Positions 11,902-24,171 of a stretch of DNA of 64,000 nucleotides are shown here, piece after piece; position 1 is the first letter of the stretch, and each line of letters begins with the position of its first letter. The notes under the pieces were generated by a model. It was not told the origin of the DNA, searched no databases, and saw nothing but the letters and a program-made list of their open reading frames with translations. Origin of the DNA: Acanthochlamys bracteata (lineage: Eukaryota; Streptophyta; Magnoliopsida; Pandanales; Velloziaceae); assembly GCA_019914995.1 (NCBI GenBank), contig CM034128.1, positions 11,365,501 to 11,429,500 on the forward strand, written 5' to 3'. A program made the position numbers and the translations under genes.

Positions 11902-13969
11902 CTAACCCTTTGGTCGAACCTCGATGCCTTGGATGATAAGGCCGCTCTTCCAGTGCCCTCCTTTGATTTCCAAAAGGGTCATATCAACGTGTCCATCATC
12001 CCCCCACTCATTGAAAAACTCCCCCAACTTGATCTCCATCCACCCGTCACTTCTTTCTTGAGGAGTTTCAGGCACCCCTTGAAGTTCACTAGGCTCCTCT
12101 GCAGGGGGAAACATCACCGTTCCACGCCATGGCATGAAACGTCGCAGCATGTTCGAAGAACGAACTGGAGCTCTACCAGGAGGAACTGCAGGACTACTAA
12201 GGCATGCAATGCGCCTATCTTGAGCGTTCGCCAACCGTACTGCTGTCTCCTGGTAAGGGGATTCAAGACCACGTGACCCTTCAGCTATCTTGAAGACGAG
12301 ATAGGCAGAATAAGTACTCTGCCTGGACAAAACTTTGCAATCAATCTTCCCATGGATCTCTAGCCAACATACATTCACAAGTTCTGTGACTTCTGCAAAT
12401 CTATTAACCAGAAAACCTTGTCAGGAAAGCATGACAAGATGGGTATTACAAGGCTACAACGATGCAGACTAGATTAACAAAGCACATTATACCCATCCAA
12501 GCATCAATCTGTAACTTCATCCAAAACGAAATTCTTTAATCATCATAGTCTTCCTCTGAATTCCTACACAACTTGTTAGTTAGAATTGGTGGTCATCAGC
12601 CAGACAACACAACTAATGCGTCATCCACATTCAAGCGAAATGGCACTTATTATCAGCTATTAAATTTGGAAGAATAATATACCGGATGGCTGGGAAGTGC
12701 ACAATCATTTTACTTCACAAAACAGGTATACTGCACTTTTTAAAAAATAGCAGGACTCTGTTTTCTTTGGTTTTTCCTTGACAGTAACACACCACCCATG
12801 ACCTATGAGACCATTTAAATTCAATTAATAATGAATAGGAAGCCTTTAGATACCAGTGTACTACTGTTTAAGTGTCTTTCTCCAATAACTTATACTACAA
12901 TGTCCCTAATTTATCATGCAGTTCTGAAGATAAGACCTCAACTTCTAGCAGCAATTTACCCCAAATCATCTACCAATACATTCAATCATACTTAACACTC
13001 ATTGGGTTTATCCAAAGGTTGCATAAATTCAGCATTTCAAATGGCTATTTCCTACAGAAATATGTTCAAGCAAGTTATCAAGAGAAGAAACAGTAGCCTG
13101 TTGCCACCATCAATAGACAAAATGCTCTGTCAAACATTTTCAGTATAGATATCAGCTGTCCTAATATTTGAAGTGCAAAGGAAATTAGAGAAAACATAAC
13201 AAGAGCCTCGAGTTACAGACAGATGTAGATGAAGAACATCTCATCCATTCCTAACTCCACATTAATTAAATCAAAAAGATAATATTTTGTGTTACCTGAT
13301 GATAAATTAAAAGTTCAATTTTTTTCCAAGAGAAAGAAAAGGAAAATTAGTTAAATATAAAAGATCAACTTCTTCATTTAAAAAAAGAGAAAAAAAAACA
13401 ATGATACCAATTATGAACATACCTAGAGTCAGAGTCAGGTATCCATCTCCAGTAATGTGGAGTATCTCCCCAGACTATGTATAGCTCTCTCGCAGCAACC
13501 ATGAAGCATTTCTTCCCACTCTCTTTCTCCAACCAAAAACTCTGCACTCCCAACGATCACCAATCAATTTTGCATCGGAACCAAAAAAGGAAAAAAAACA
13601 ACAAAAATTGTTGAATTTGAACCCAACAAAATAATTTACCAATTTCCCGTTGTCGATGAGGAACGGTTGGCAGAGACGGAAGTAGAGTTGACGCTTGGAA
13701 GCAAAAGAGGAGGAAGAAGAAGAGATTTGATCGGCGGAGCGAGAGAGGATCTGATCGCAATCGGGAGGAAGAAACCTGTCCCAGACAGTATCAGACTCCG
13801 CCGCAGAACGGAACGCCGGCGATACTAAGGATAATCTGCAGGCGTCACGAGGACAAGTAAGAGATATGACGTGCGAGACACAACCTTCCGGCAACGAATC
13901 GAACACACCGGTGCTGTTACCGGTCCTGCTATTGCTGCTGCTGCAACCATCACCGATATCCGGAGGCAT
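11902..13969 (-). CDS. F-box protein PP2-B type, copy 2
   Basis: Three exons join in phase: 13969-13640, 13541-13423 and 12400-11902 (TAG), giving 315 residues. A Ser/Asn-rich N-terminus precedes a canonical F-box from about residue 25 (LPEGCVSHVISLTCPRDACR). The PP2 domain follows with GDTPHYWRW, FAEVTELVNVCWLE, ERSDGWMEIKLGEFFNEW and WKSGLIIQGIEVRP. An insertion of roughly 60 residues lies between the SPYQETAV region and ERSDGW compared with copy 1. It is rich in Pro and Arg. I start at MPPDIGDG because the in-frame upstream Met codons lie beyond the TATA box at 14075-14084. It converges on copy 1. It is probably a substrate adaptor of an SCF ubiquitin ligase. Confidence 0.9.
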
Positions 13970-14074
13970 CTCTCTCAATCTCGATCGATTTCTTTGTGAA
14001 GAGAATTGCTTGAATGCACGAACGAAAGAACAGCGCAGTGGAGGGAGGAGTCGTGAATGAACGAGTTTGTAGGT

Positions 14075-14084
14075 TATATATATA
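14075..14084 (-). promoter_or_regulatory. TATA box of PP2 copy 2
   Basis: TTATATATATAA-type sequence about 105 bp upstream of the minus-strand ATG at 13969. It leaves room for a 70-80 nt leader. Confidence 0.55.
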
Positions 14085-15619
14085 AAGAGAGAGAGAAGGC
14101 AGAAGAAAGGCTTATAATCTTTTAGCATCGAAGAATGAATAAATAGATACACAGTAGTAGAATGTTAAAGAGATCTATAACCTTTTTGTTCAATTTTTGT
14201 AGATTACATAACAGAGCCCACATTTGTTAGATTAATCTTTTTCTTTCTGCGAAAAACAAGCCTCTATTTACAACTTAAGAATAAGAAAGATAAGGTTTTT
14301 ATGATAATTGATAAATGGTAAAAGGTGTACTTGAGGGACGGATAATTGCTAAAAGTGATAATGAAGGGATTGATATTTGGTTAGCTGCATATTCTTTTTT
14401 TTCTATTTTCATGGGATCGTGGGTTGGCACGAGACGTGAGACGGGAGATATGAAAATAAAGGGAGATGCGGGCCCGATTGGATGAATCGGGTCTGAGTCA
14501 AGAGTCCAATCGAAAATACGTGGTGCATCTGGAAAGCAACATCGCAAACCACCTCTTCAAAACTAACCGACTTATTCAAATTTAGATAAATAAAAAATAA
14601 ACTGGCTCAGTCAGATCGAAATTGACAAATTTAAAATATACCCAAACAGCGGCGCACCTTCAATTGTTTCGTTTTCCCTCACCACGTGCACACGTACACG
14701 AACAGACTTTTCTGTTCCGTGTTTATCGTTCAAAAAGACTTCGCTGATTAATAAACCATGAACGACTCAAAAAATAAATGATAAAAGTGAGAAATAAATT
14801 GAACAAAGTAAGAAACCTACAGTTAGTATCCCGCATTTGTGACCCTTTGGAAACTCGCCGTTAACAGAATCTGCAAGAACATTAAACCGAAATCATCCCA
14901 AAATAAATTATCAAACAGAGTCAATCATCTTCATCTTCTTCAGGTGCTTCTTTTAGCTCCACTGCAGAAACAAATTCTTCGAATTAACAGCGCATTATAT
15001 ATATATATATATAACGGAAAGAAAACCTTGATACTTGTAAATGAAACAACTGACATCTACTTAGGAATAACAATCGGTACATCAAACTAGTACACATCAG
15101 TTGCCGTTCTTTTAAGTATATGGATAGAAAGAGTTACTTCCAGACATACCATTATGAACGGTTCTGACTGCTTAAGAAAGTCTAGTCAGACTCATCAGCA
15201 CCTTCCTTCTCCCTTCCCCATGAAAAAATGGTACTTCAGTGACTATGTCCTCATTGCACAAGCAACTGAGTTTCTACCAATGTACCATGATCTGTGAAAT
15301 ATGTAGCAAAAATTAAGTATATAATCTAAGCAAAATCAAGACTTTCACTTCATATTTAGACACCACTCAAAGCTAATGACCAATCTTTCTTACAGAACTC
15401 ACTTTAACTTGACCTGACATATCTGACATGATGGGACACACAACTTTGAATTTTGCCACTGTAAAGGTATGATAGAAACCACATACTCCAAATTCCAAAA
15501 TTCGAAATATGAACAAACAATGATCTTGCAGAGCAAAAAACAAAGCATAGTACCTATGATAACACACTAAGGAAGCTGTTGGTGTCTGTCATACATCAAT
15601 ATCCTTCTCAAAATGAGAA
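14085..15619. other. Spacer between PP2 copy 2 and the unknown gene
   Basis: Contains the PP2 promoter and the 3' region of the next minus-strand gene, with a short AT microsatellite near 15000. Two splice-flanked minus-strand segments, 15458-15414 and 14961-14921, could be alternative terminal exons or 3' UTR of that gene (see findings). No independent gene is supported. Confidence 0.4.
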
Positions 15620-16880
15620 TTAAGGTACCCGAGGGAAAAGAGGCGAAAATGCTGTAGCAGGCTCCAAGCATATCTCCTCAAATTTCAGTATCGCTTCAAT
15701 CTGCATTTCCATTAATTAGAATATAAGATCAGTATCTGTGTTCGTTCATGCATAGATGCAAAAAGGGAATATACAAGCCGAACCTTAGGTGTTTGACTTT
15801 ATCCTCACTAGCTAACAGGTAAAAAGTTAAACAACTCTCTAACTTTGATGGCAAATATAAGCAACCAGATAATGAGACAATTACATAGAGACAAATGTAT
15901 CATATAAACTGAGGGTCAAAGGTCGGAATATAACCTCCTCATCTTCAGTTTTGAGAATACCTAAGAAGATCATTCCACCTCTTTATTTCTTGGATGGCAT
16001 TTGAAAGAAGCACTCGTAAACAACAAATGGAATATTCCAATCAAACAACCTGAACACATTACAACATATTAGAAGAGAAAAAGTTTAGGACAAAGGCGAC
16101 AATGTTCCGCAATCAGAATGGTATACAACATTAATGATTTGCAAAAAAGGTTTGCAGGCAAGAAATAACTTGGTATTAGACAAGAAATAATTTAATGGCA
16201 TGAACACAGACTGATTAACTTAAGTGCTTTACTTACTATTAGATGAATAAGGAGCCATTAAAGCGGTTCTTATTATGGCGTGAGCAATGCCCCAGCACAA
16301 TCTGCTTGTTCCATTTTGTATGACAAGCTACAGAGTGAAATAAGTTAACCACTTTCACGCTCATGGATGCATTGTTCATTCCCATAACATTTTAGCGGTT
16401 ATAGAGGATAAAAAGTGTACAGTAATGAGTTCATCTCCGATATCACATTCTCCTGATTTACGCCGGTAAGAGCTCGACAAAATGTTGCTTCCACCTGAAA
16501 AATACACGAAGCACATATGCTAACCTATCATGCGAGGGAAATTGATGAAATGACAGAAATGAAGTTCTTCCTTATTTTCAAAGTCCACATAATCTCTACA
16601 GCCCTCGCCATCAGCAGTACTTTCAGAATCAGGTTGCAGCTCTACAGAAGCTGAAAAAATAGTGAAATTCTCATTGAATACGCATCAAGTTAAGGAAGGA
16701 CTGTAAGGTTTCCAGAAGGAATTGAGTGAAACTGTCAAGCGAGAAGAACAGCTTGGAGAAGATTGGGGGTGAGAACTTCGGAGTCCTCTGCTGAACACAG
16801 TAGCTCGCCGCCGCCGAAAGCTCCTCTTCCACCCAATCGCAGCCATCGATAGCTTCGCTCGCTCGACGCCGGCGAAACAC
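15620..16880 (-). CDS. Small multi-exon protein of unknown family
   Basis: I do not recognise the family. Exons that join in phase: 16880-16733, 16650-16555, 16494-16421, 16327-16237, 15978-15935 and 15700-15620 (TAA), giving about 177 residues. It starts MFRRRRASEAIDGCDWVEEE and has an acidic Ser-rich middle (QPDSESTADGEG). A conserved-looking C-terminal half follows, with GDELITLVIQNGTSRLCW, AIIRTALMAPYSS, GMIFLGILKTEDEEIEAIL and EICLEPATAFSPLFPR. There is no signal or clear membrane segment. Splicing past the VP-stop at 15622 into 15458-15414 and 14961-14953 would replace the last residues with a Cys-rich end. Site II elements at 17271-17329 may be its promoter. The exon set is plausible but some borders use weak splice sites. 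Confidence 0.5.
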
Positions 16881-17270
16881 CCAACCGCTGAGAGGGTTTT
16901 AAATGTAAGAAATTGATTAGATTAGTAATAACGATTTCTTTCTCTCTTTCTTTTACGTTTTCAGCGGAGATTCGTCTTTGTACATAATTCAGTTTCATAA
17001 AAATAAAAAATAAAAATAAAAGTTTTTTTTTAAAAAAATAAAATTCAGTATTTATATTTTAATAATTTTTAAAAATATTTAAAATTAAATATATAATTAT
17101 ATTAAAAAATATATAAATAAAAAATTTTGAATGTAAAAATAAAATTTTGAGTTTCCTATAAGTTATTCAAAATTTAAAATCTAAAATGAAGTTACGGGAA
17201 ACACATCCTAAACCAGAAGAGTAGTGTTGTAATTAGTCTAAACAAATGCAAGGGTGAACAAATGTCTTAA

Positions 17271-17329
17271 TGGGCTTGAATCGATTCATTGAGTCTGGCT
17301 TGAATAGGCTTATTGTAATTGGAGGCCCA
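17271..17329. promoter_or_regulatory. Site II pair upstream of the unknown gene
   Basis: TGGGCT at 17271-17276 and GGCCCA at 17324-17329, roughly 400 bp upstream of the ATG at 16880. Their placement fits a distal promoter, but the assignment is tentative. Confidence 0.3.
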
Positions 17330-18487
17330 ATTTGGAATTTTCTTTTAGTTTCGTTTTCTATCCAAATACAGGTATACAATTTTGGTATACAAGTAGGAAC
17401 GAAGTATATACCCGATGACAAATTTGAAACTTCAGAATATGTACAGGTAATAGGTATACACTCTAGTGTATAAGTAGGTAAGTATTATAAGTTCTATTTT
17501 TTTCTTCCGATTATCTCGCATATTTTAATTATTTTTTCGAACTTTATTTTTATATAAATTTCACTTACATTAGTTTTAAATTTAAATTTATTTTATTTGT
17601 TTTAAATATTATTCTGAATTATATTTTTATCAAATTTATTTTGCACTAATTTTTAATTTTATAAAATTTAATTTCGTAAACTTTATTTAGGTGCACTTGA
17701 AGCATTCCCCTATTAGATGATCTAGTTACCGAGGTTGCCGAAACGTCACCAAAAGGTGACAGTCGGTCGTTGGATGCGCACATCTTCGCACTTCTTAGTT
17801 TAAGGTGTAATCTTTTTCAGCTTTATAATTCATTTTTTCCTACTAAAAAATTATTTTCAATTTACTTACAATTACATAAAAAAACACAAAACTAATTTTA
17901 ACTTATTTCTTACTTAAAAAGATTAACTCAATTTTAATAATACTATTTATAGTATTTTTTTTTTCAATTAAGTCACTTACATTCCAAAACAACACACTAT
18001 AGTATCTGTCCTGTCCCACACGTTTTCAAACACATCAAAATGGTACCCGTCCGGGATATTTTTTCAATACAATCGTTATAAAATAAAATAAAAAACAGCA
18101 CCCTACCATGACCTGATAAATCGGTATAGATAAAAAGCTTCCTCTTTTCAGAAAACGAGATTTCTTACCTGTCAAAAGCTTTAACGAGCATGTACTGGAA
18201 CATAAATGGTGCCGGCACTTTAAGCCTTACGGCATGGGAGTTCCCTGCAAACGAAGTTAGCATATTCCAGCAGGTTTAACAATAATAATTGATAACCTAA
18301 TGCAGAATCTATAACGAGGAAACAAATGGGCTTGCTTGATCTGGAATAGTAACATTCGTCGTGCCAGACTGGCCTAAGCCTTATTATGCATTACAATACA
18401 CTTAAATGAAAAGAACCACAATGTCTGCAGCTGCAACCAGAGTCTCAAGAACAGATACAGAAGAAAGAACATGAACAAACATCTAGC

Positions 18488-18547
18488 CCTCCTCAGTACT
18501 TGGATTCATTCACTAGCACTCCTAAGTAGTTGGATTCATTCACCAAG
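18488..18547. repeat. 30-bp tandem duplication
   Basis: Two adjacent 30-bp units sharing TTGGATTCATTCAC at a 30-bp interval, with a few mismatches. Confidence 0.7.
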
Positions 18548-18601
18548 AGACAGAAGTATTTTATCATCTTACAGCACAATTATTCCATTTCCATATTTAG
18601 G

Positions 18602-18800
18602 GTGTGTTCTTTTCAACCAAAAACTCACTTCCGTTTATTTTTAACAATTCATTTCTAAATACAAAATAACACAAAAAAATAAAAAAACTCACTTCCAATT
18701 TACTTTTATTTATAAAAAAATATAAAACTTCAATCCACTTTCAATAATATTATTTTTAAAAATTCATTTTTAAAAACTCATTTTCAAAATCATCCAAAGT
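18602..18800. repeat. MITE-like segment, GTGTTCTTTT family
   Basis: Begins GTGTGTTCTTTTCAACC followed by AACTCACTTCC and A/T-rich sequence. The same opening appears at 21740 and, with a matching inverted end, at 50440. The right end here is not clear. Confidence 0.4.
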
Positions 18801-19810
18801 CAAAAGATCGCAACCTTAGCTCTAGAGTTAATGTAAAAGCTACTACCTAAAACATCACTATCAACATTCACAAGTTACATCAACATAAACATGTACCTGT
18901 TCCATCTAAATATTCTACAGGAGCTTAGACAAACCAAGTCATTATCACCCTAACAAACGAACAACAATCATTATCTGGTAATCTTAAGCATCCAACAACT
19001 GACTATCGCCTGATGCTCATATTACCAGACAGCTATAGATCAACCTAACCCCCATCTATGGTCTCTCCAATACCATCTAAACCAATATAGATCTAGCAAT
19101 GTCCAGGAAGCAATAACATCAAAAATATCTGGAACCTCAAATTTACAATTAACAAACCCAATGTATTGAAGATGCATACATATACAAAGAAAAATCAAAA
19201 CAGCAAAAGAAAGCGTTATGTTGAGTTAGTTTTGTCAATCCACATTCAGATATATTCTTCTACCACCCGCTGATCTCCACTGGACAATACTGTAATCAAT
19301 TCTATTTCATTTGCATATATAGTAGTGGAGTTAATAAGACAACTACTGCAACTTGGAAAATGACTAGCCACATTTAAGTTCAATCCTCCTGAAATTGAAT
19401 TTCTTGGAGTTCTATTTAAACAGACTAAATGACGCTCTTGTTACATCTTGGAAGAGCAGTAAGAAACTCATCAAGTTTCGCAATTTTCAGAAAACTTTAA
19501 AAGAAACAAGGGTGCTTACCAACAACCAGTAAAGTTTCCCAACACCGTTTACAGAATGACTTCTGACTCAACGATAGCATTAAAGATTACAGAAAATCAC
19601 ACTTAAAAATCCAGTAAAACATTCCTTAACCACAAACATAGTATCAATCTAGTGCAGAGCACAGAATCATGTGAGAAGTATTACCAGTAACATATCAGGA
19701 AAATCTCACTATTATAATCACAGGATTAATACTAACAATCAACATCTCCATATGTACACAAGTAAACCCATACAAAAAGAGAGACAGCAGAACTGTTAGA
19801 CCTCGAGTTA

Positions 19811-21145
19811 TCAAGCCACAGGCGGTGGCTTAATGAGCTTCGCTGCCTCTGCAGTAAGCCCCACACTAGTGACAGTCTGATAAGCAGTTGTTGGCCCCAC
19901 ATTACTTGACGCATAGTACACCGGTCGTCCATTGCTTTCATAAGCCACCTCCATTCCCATCCCTGCACTATACCCACCAACTACCTTTGCCGCTGCAGCT
20001 GGCTGAGTTGCCGTTAGCGCCTGAGACCGCTGCCCAGCAACAGTATAGTAACCTTCCGGCGGTGCAGTAGCAACTACTCTTGGAACAGCTGCGTAGTATC
20101 CCTGCCCGGCCTGGGGATACCCTGCAGGGATTAGGTATACTGCCTGATCACCGCCAGCAACGGAGGTGAACCTTGCTGTACGTGGCGGCTCGGGCCAATA
20201 AGCCTTCTGACTAACTGCCGGAGCAGTAACCTGAGACACTACAGGGGGTAGAGGGGAAACCGCAGGCTTAGTTTCTTGTAACAACGGAACGTAGTAATCC
20301 CCGGGAGGGTAAACCTTTGTCACAGCTGCTTCGTCGGCACCGTTCTGCTTCACTGGCGGTTTCTCCTGCTCATCTCCATTAATTTGGAGCCTTTGACGAT
20401 CCTGGATCTGGCGTTGTATCTCCTGCGACTCATCCTTAGCATGCTCCGTCCTCACCACTGCAACAGCAGCAGTAGCAATCCCAACTTTCTCCGGCGGCGG
20501 TGGAACAAAATCGTTCACTTTATCCAAGCCAAAGAGGTAATCCAGCGGCTGCTGATGTGGCTGAGGAGCAGGCGGAAGCGGAATCGAACTCAGCGCTGGC
20601 ACATTATTGAGCGCCTCAACGAACAACTGCCGGTCGGACTTGATCTCCGACGATGAGTTCGAACTCACATTCAAATTTGTTTTCGAGTTGGCCAAAGGAA
20701 ACAGAAACAAACGGAGTCGAGCTACAGCTTTCGGCGTGGAGCGGAAAAGCCTGTCATACTCCAGCATCATGTGCTCGAGATCCTCATCGTTGGTAACAGA
20801 GATTAACGAATCGAGATCTTCTCCCGGAAGCTGGTACTTGAAGCAGAACTCGTCAATACCAGAGCCAGAGAGGAAAGAAAGCTTAGAAAGCACAGCCGGG
20901 AACTTAATCGAGCAATCGACGGTGAGAATCTTCGTGTTGCCGCCGACATAGGCAAGCTGATTATCATGCGGCCGTGGCTGGATGCGGCCGCCATAGCTAC
21001 ACATCAGCTTCACCTTCCCGTTGCCGGAAGCGGCGTTCGGCTGCGGTATATCATCCCAGACAGAGGCAGTGGGATCCACATCAATCTCGCGAGAGCGGGG
21101 AGAAGAGTCACCAGATTCGGGGTAGGAAGAGGAGTAATTCTCCAT
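19811..21145 (-). CDS. PB1-domain protein (octicosapeptide/Phox/Bem1p family)
   Basis: Intronless frame of 444 residues from ATG 21145 to a stop at 19811-19813. The start MENYSSSYPESGDSSPRSRE and the following PB1 domain (about residues 43-148) match the Arabidopsis At5g09620/At5g64430 group. The domain opens with KVKLMCSYGGRIQPRPHDNQ, with the basic Lys of a type II surface. It ends with the acidic OPCA-type motif SVTNDEDLEHMMLEYDRL. PB1 domains mediate head-to-tail oligomerisation. The C-terminal 290 residues are low-complexity, rich in Pro, Gln, Ala and Tyr, with repeated YYxxP-like stretches, so probably disordered. No enzymatic domain is present. Role and partners are unknown. Confidence 0.9.
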   Translation of the reverse strand: MENYSSSYPESGDSSPRSREIDVDPTASVWDDIPQPNAASGNGKVKLMCSYGGRIQPRPHDNQLAYVGGNTKILTVDCSIKFPAVLSKLSFLSGSGIDEFCFKYQLPGEDLDSLISVTNDEDLEHMMLEYDRLFRSTPKAVARLRLFLFPLANSKTNLNVSSNSSSEIKSDRQLFVEALNNVPALSSIPLPPAPQPHQQPLDYLFGLDKVNDFVPPPPEKVGIATAAVAVVRTEHAKDESQEIQRQIQDRQRLQINGDEQEKPPVKQNGADEAAVTKVYPPGDYYVPLLQETKPAVSPLPPVVSQVTAPAVSQKAYWPEPPRTARFTSVAGGDQAVYLIPAGYPQAGQGYYAAVPRVVATAPPEGYYTVAGQRSQALTATQPAAAAKVVGGYSAGMGMEVAYESNGRPVYYASSNVGPTTAYQTVTSVGLTAEAAKLIKPPPVA

Positions 21146-24100
21146 CAGCGGAGAAGGAGACAGCGCTAAGAAAAGGATTCCGGTAGAGTCTCTCTCTCTG
21201 TGATTTTCTCTCTAGGTTTTGTGAAAGCAGGGTGACCCGGTAGAAGACTTCTAACCAAAGCGGGAGATCCTCTTATATACAAAGCGGCGTAACTGACTCC
21301 TGTGAGTCAGCGTCCCACAAACTCTTCTCAGCAATTATTTGCAATAGAAGACCTATAATAACGGTTTGTGTTATTGTTATCCCATAAGGTGAACTTGATG
21401 CTTTTAAAATTATATCAGACTATATTTTTCCAATCAAACACTGTGCTACAGATTGCAATATAAGCTTTCAATGACTAATATAATATTCGGTAAAACCAAG
21501 TAGAGTAGGGCTTATTGTATGGTTTTAAAACAATTACCAGACTCATTAAGCAAAAGAAAAGACTGACGTTTTATGTCAGCCACGTGGATAGCAACAGTGA
21601 ACCCACTAATGAGTAATGACAGGGGTTGCTCCTTTAGGCGTTGTGCTGGAATGGGTAGAGGCGTGAGAAGCCAGTAGCCTTAAGTTCTGAACGTTTACCA
21701 AAGTCCATTCCCTTGACGTGAACATTATCCAAAGTCTATAATGTGTTCTTTTACACAGAAAAAAAATTATTATTGAAAGTAAATTTACTTTTTTAATTGT
21801 TTTTTAAAAATAAGTTAAAAATAAATTTTATATTTTGTGTAACTAAAAGTGAGTAAAAATAATTTTTAAATTCTTTGGCATTACTTCATTATTAATAATA
21901 ATGTAATTACTGAGTCCTTTTGTTGCTTTTTATATATAAAATAACAACAAAAGTTTCGAATTCATAATCAACTCAGTTGCAGTTTTCTAATATGAAATAT
22001 TCAAATGTTTACGGAACTAATTTAAGAGAAGTAAAAGAAAGCCAGCAAGGAAACCCAATCATGCAGCTGTAGTAGTAGGTCAAGCAGGTGTTTACACAGT
22101 GCAGTCAAATAAAAAAGAGGCAATCACGATAATTTTGTTGCTGAGAAGTATAGTGGAAACCATGTGAACTTGTTATTAGATAAAAAACAATAAACACTTC
22201 ATGTTCTTACGAAGAAGAGAAGAAATGGAAAACATGTCCAGGAGAAAAATTATCATCAGTAACAGCTTGCAAAAAGTTGCCTAAAATAGTTGGAAACTTT
22301 GATTCATTCAGAGTCTAATAAGATTCTGGCAACAGAACCCTTACGAGAGAAGCATACCTGATGATTGAATTACTCTTTTCTGTTCCTCAGTGTCAGAACA
22401 TTACGCGTGAAATGAACGTGTGCTGAGCTGTTTTTTGCTAACCTGTTCGTTCAAACAAAGCAAGAATTAACCAAGTTAAAATTGTTCAATCTCATAACAA
22501 GAGTCTCTTTCCTAAAACTGACAGATAATAACATGCTACGAGCATAAGCGTAAACATAATTCGGTGGGACAGTATGAATGAGATTTAACACTAACAAATA
22601 TTTCCATTTCGTTCAGTTGGTAAGGAAGTACTTCTTAAATATGGAGAAGCACGCTATGGCTCACCTGTTTCCAACCGGCGGACAACCGAACCCCACGTTC
22701 TCCTACCTTTTTTAGCCAGTCATACTCATGGAATTCAAACTAGTTCTTGTTTCACATTATCAGGTTCCTATAATCACATTTTGCAAGATAAACACCCTTA
22801 ATACTTCAACATATTCAGAGTCTACTGCACATACATCCTAGAGGGACACGATCATAAATCAAAATGGCAATCTCATAGTAGCAAGAGTGAGTACCAAGAA
22901 ATTATATGTAAAATGACCTTTAATTTAATTCCTATGTGGCACGGCCTTGGCAAATCTATGCCTATTTAACAGCAAACCCACCTGAAGCACGCAATGGAAG
23001 TAGATGCTATCTTCGCATTGGAATTGTTCATATAGGGTTACTGCTACTTAAATTAAATCCTATAAAAAATGGACAGATTTAGACAGCTAGTACCTTTGTA
23101 TAAGAACAGCACAGCAAATTGTATCTACTGGTTGTTTGAGGCTTCATGCATATGAACTTGCCCAGCAGGATGCTCAATCCTGCATCATAAAGCAAAAAAG
23201 AAACACTGCTTTTTAAATTTCAGGCGGGATCAGATCAACCTAAGTGAGCAGAACGATGAAGAGATCATTAACCAACCTTGCTAGTGAAAACACTATGATG
23301 AGCTTCTCTTATGGAATTTGCTTTTTTACTTCATCCAGTGCAGAGCTTTCTCTATGAGATGACACTCTGATGCCCTTCCAGACTCTTCACTTTCATTAAA
23401 CCCCATGGGTCAAAAGTTCTTAAAAAAAACCAAATGCTCAAACAATAAAACCAGCTCTAAATTATTATTCCTGAATAGAAGAAAAAAGGATAACAACAGA
23501 AAGTTCCAAACGCTAAAGGAAAAGCTACCATTCAAATCTTCAACCATGCAAAATAACCCCACAAATACAAGGAGATGGTTTACCTTTTCATGCTCACAAC
23601 ACAATTCCAACCAGATCAGCAAACAGGTTCTAAGACTAAGGCCGAAAAGGAACAGATATACTAAGCTTCCATTTCAGTGATTTAAACTGCAAAGTTAATC
23701 AACGTGCAGTGCATCAATCCCCTACCTTTCTTCTGCATCCTGAGTACCAATCCCATTTATTATTCATCAGGATACAAATATGTCAAATAAGTGTCAACCA
23801 AGATATGACCAACTGCTCAGTCACAGTAACGTTTTCAAATAAAATCTCTATGCTGAATGGAGATATATAAATACTTTACAGCTTGTCCTGGAAAATGATA
23901 ACTAAACTGAGTGGCCTGCCATGAATCTATCTCAGACGATTTATCAATCAAGCCTCCACAATCCATCCAACCATGTGCGCAGCGCATATTAAAGGTTTCT
24001 TTAACAATTAATAAAGAACAATGCCATCCAACTGGCTACCATGGGAAAGTAGGAACTCTGAGACTTGGGCCAATTATAGCACTTGACTGAATCAATTAAG

Positions 24101-24171
24101 AAATGGAATCTGTCGAAGTTCCACGGTTAGCAGAGCAATTTTGGGAGCTCATACCTCCATGAGTAGACGTG
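21146..24171. other. Spacer downstream of the NHL gene
   Basis: Contains the PB1-gene promoter near 21150-21350, a MITE-like segment at 21740-21900, and about 2 kb of moderately AT-rich sequence. Exon-like patches such as 22370-22440 (minus strand) have a donor-like border but no coding potential. They could be spliced 3' UTR of the NHL gene or a noncoding RNA. Nothing firm is seen. Confidence 0.4.
21740..21900. repeat. MITE-like segment, GTGTTCTTTT family
   Basis: Opens GTGTTCTTTTACACAG and continues with A/T-rich sequence including AAAAGTGAGTAAAAA. It resembles the repeats at 18602 and 50440; the right boundary is uncertain. Confidence 0.35.

Larger units (their letters stand above)
16999..19810. 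other. AT-rich intergenic region
   Basis: Very AT-rich DNA with no gene. It contains low-complexity A/T blocks at 17000-17170, 17500-17680 and 17820-18010, a 30-bp tandem repeat at 18488-18547 and a MITE-like segment at 18602-18800. The last part is probably the 3' UTR of the PB1 gene. Confidence 0.5.

Noticed and set aside
17340..17473. Short GTATACAA-rich repeats and a 67-codon frame
   Set aside because: No period long enough or clear unit; the frame has no family match.
22600..22720. tRNA- or SINE-like A box (CGTTCAGTTGGTAAGG)
   Set aside because: No matching B box (GGTTCGANTCC) or cloverleaf downstream.
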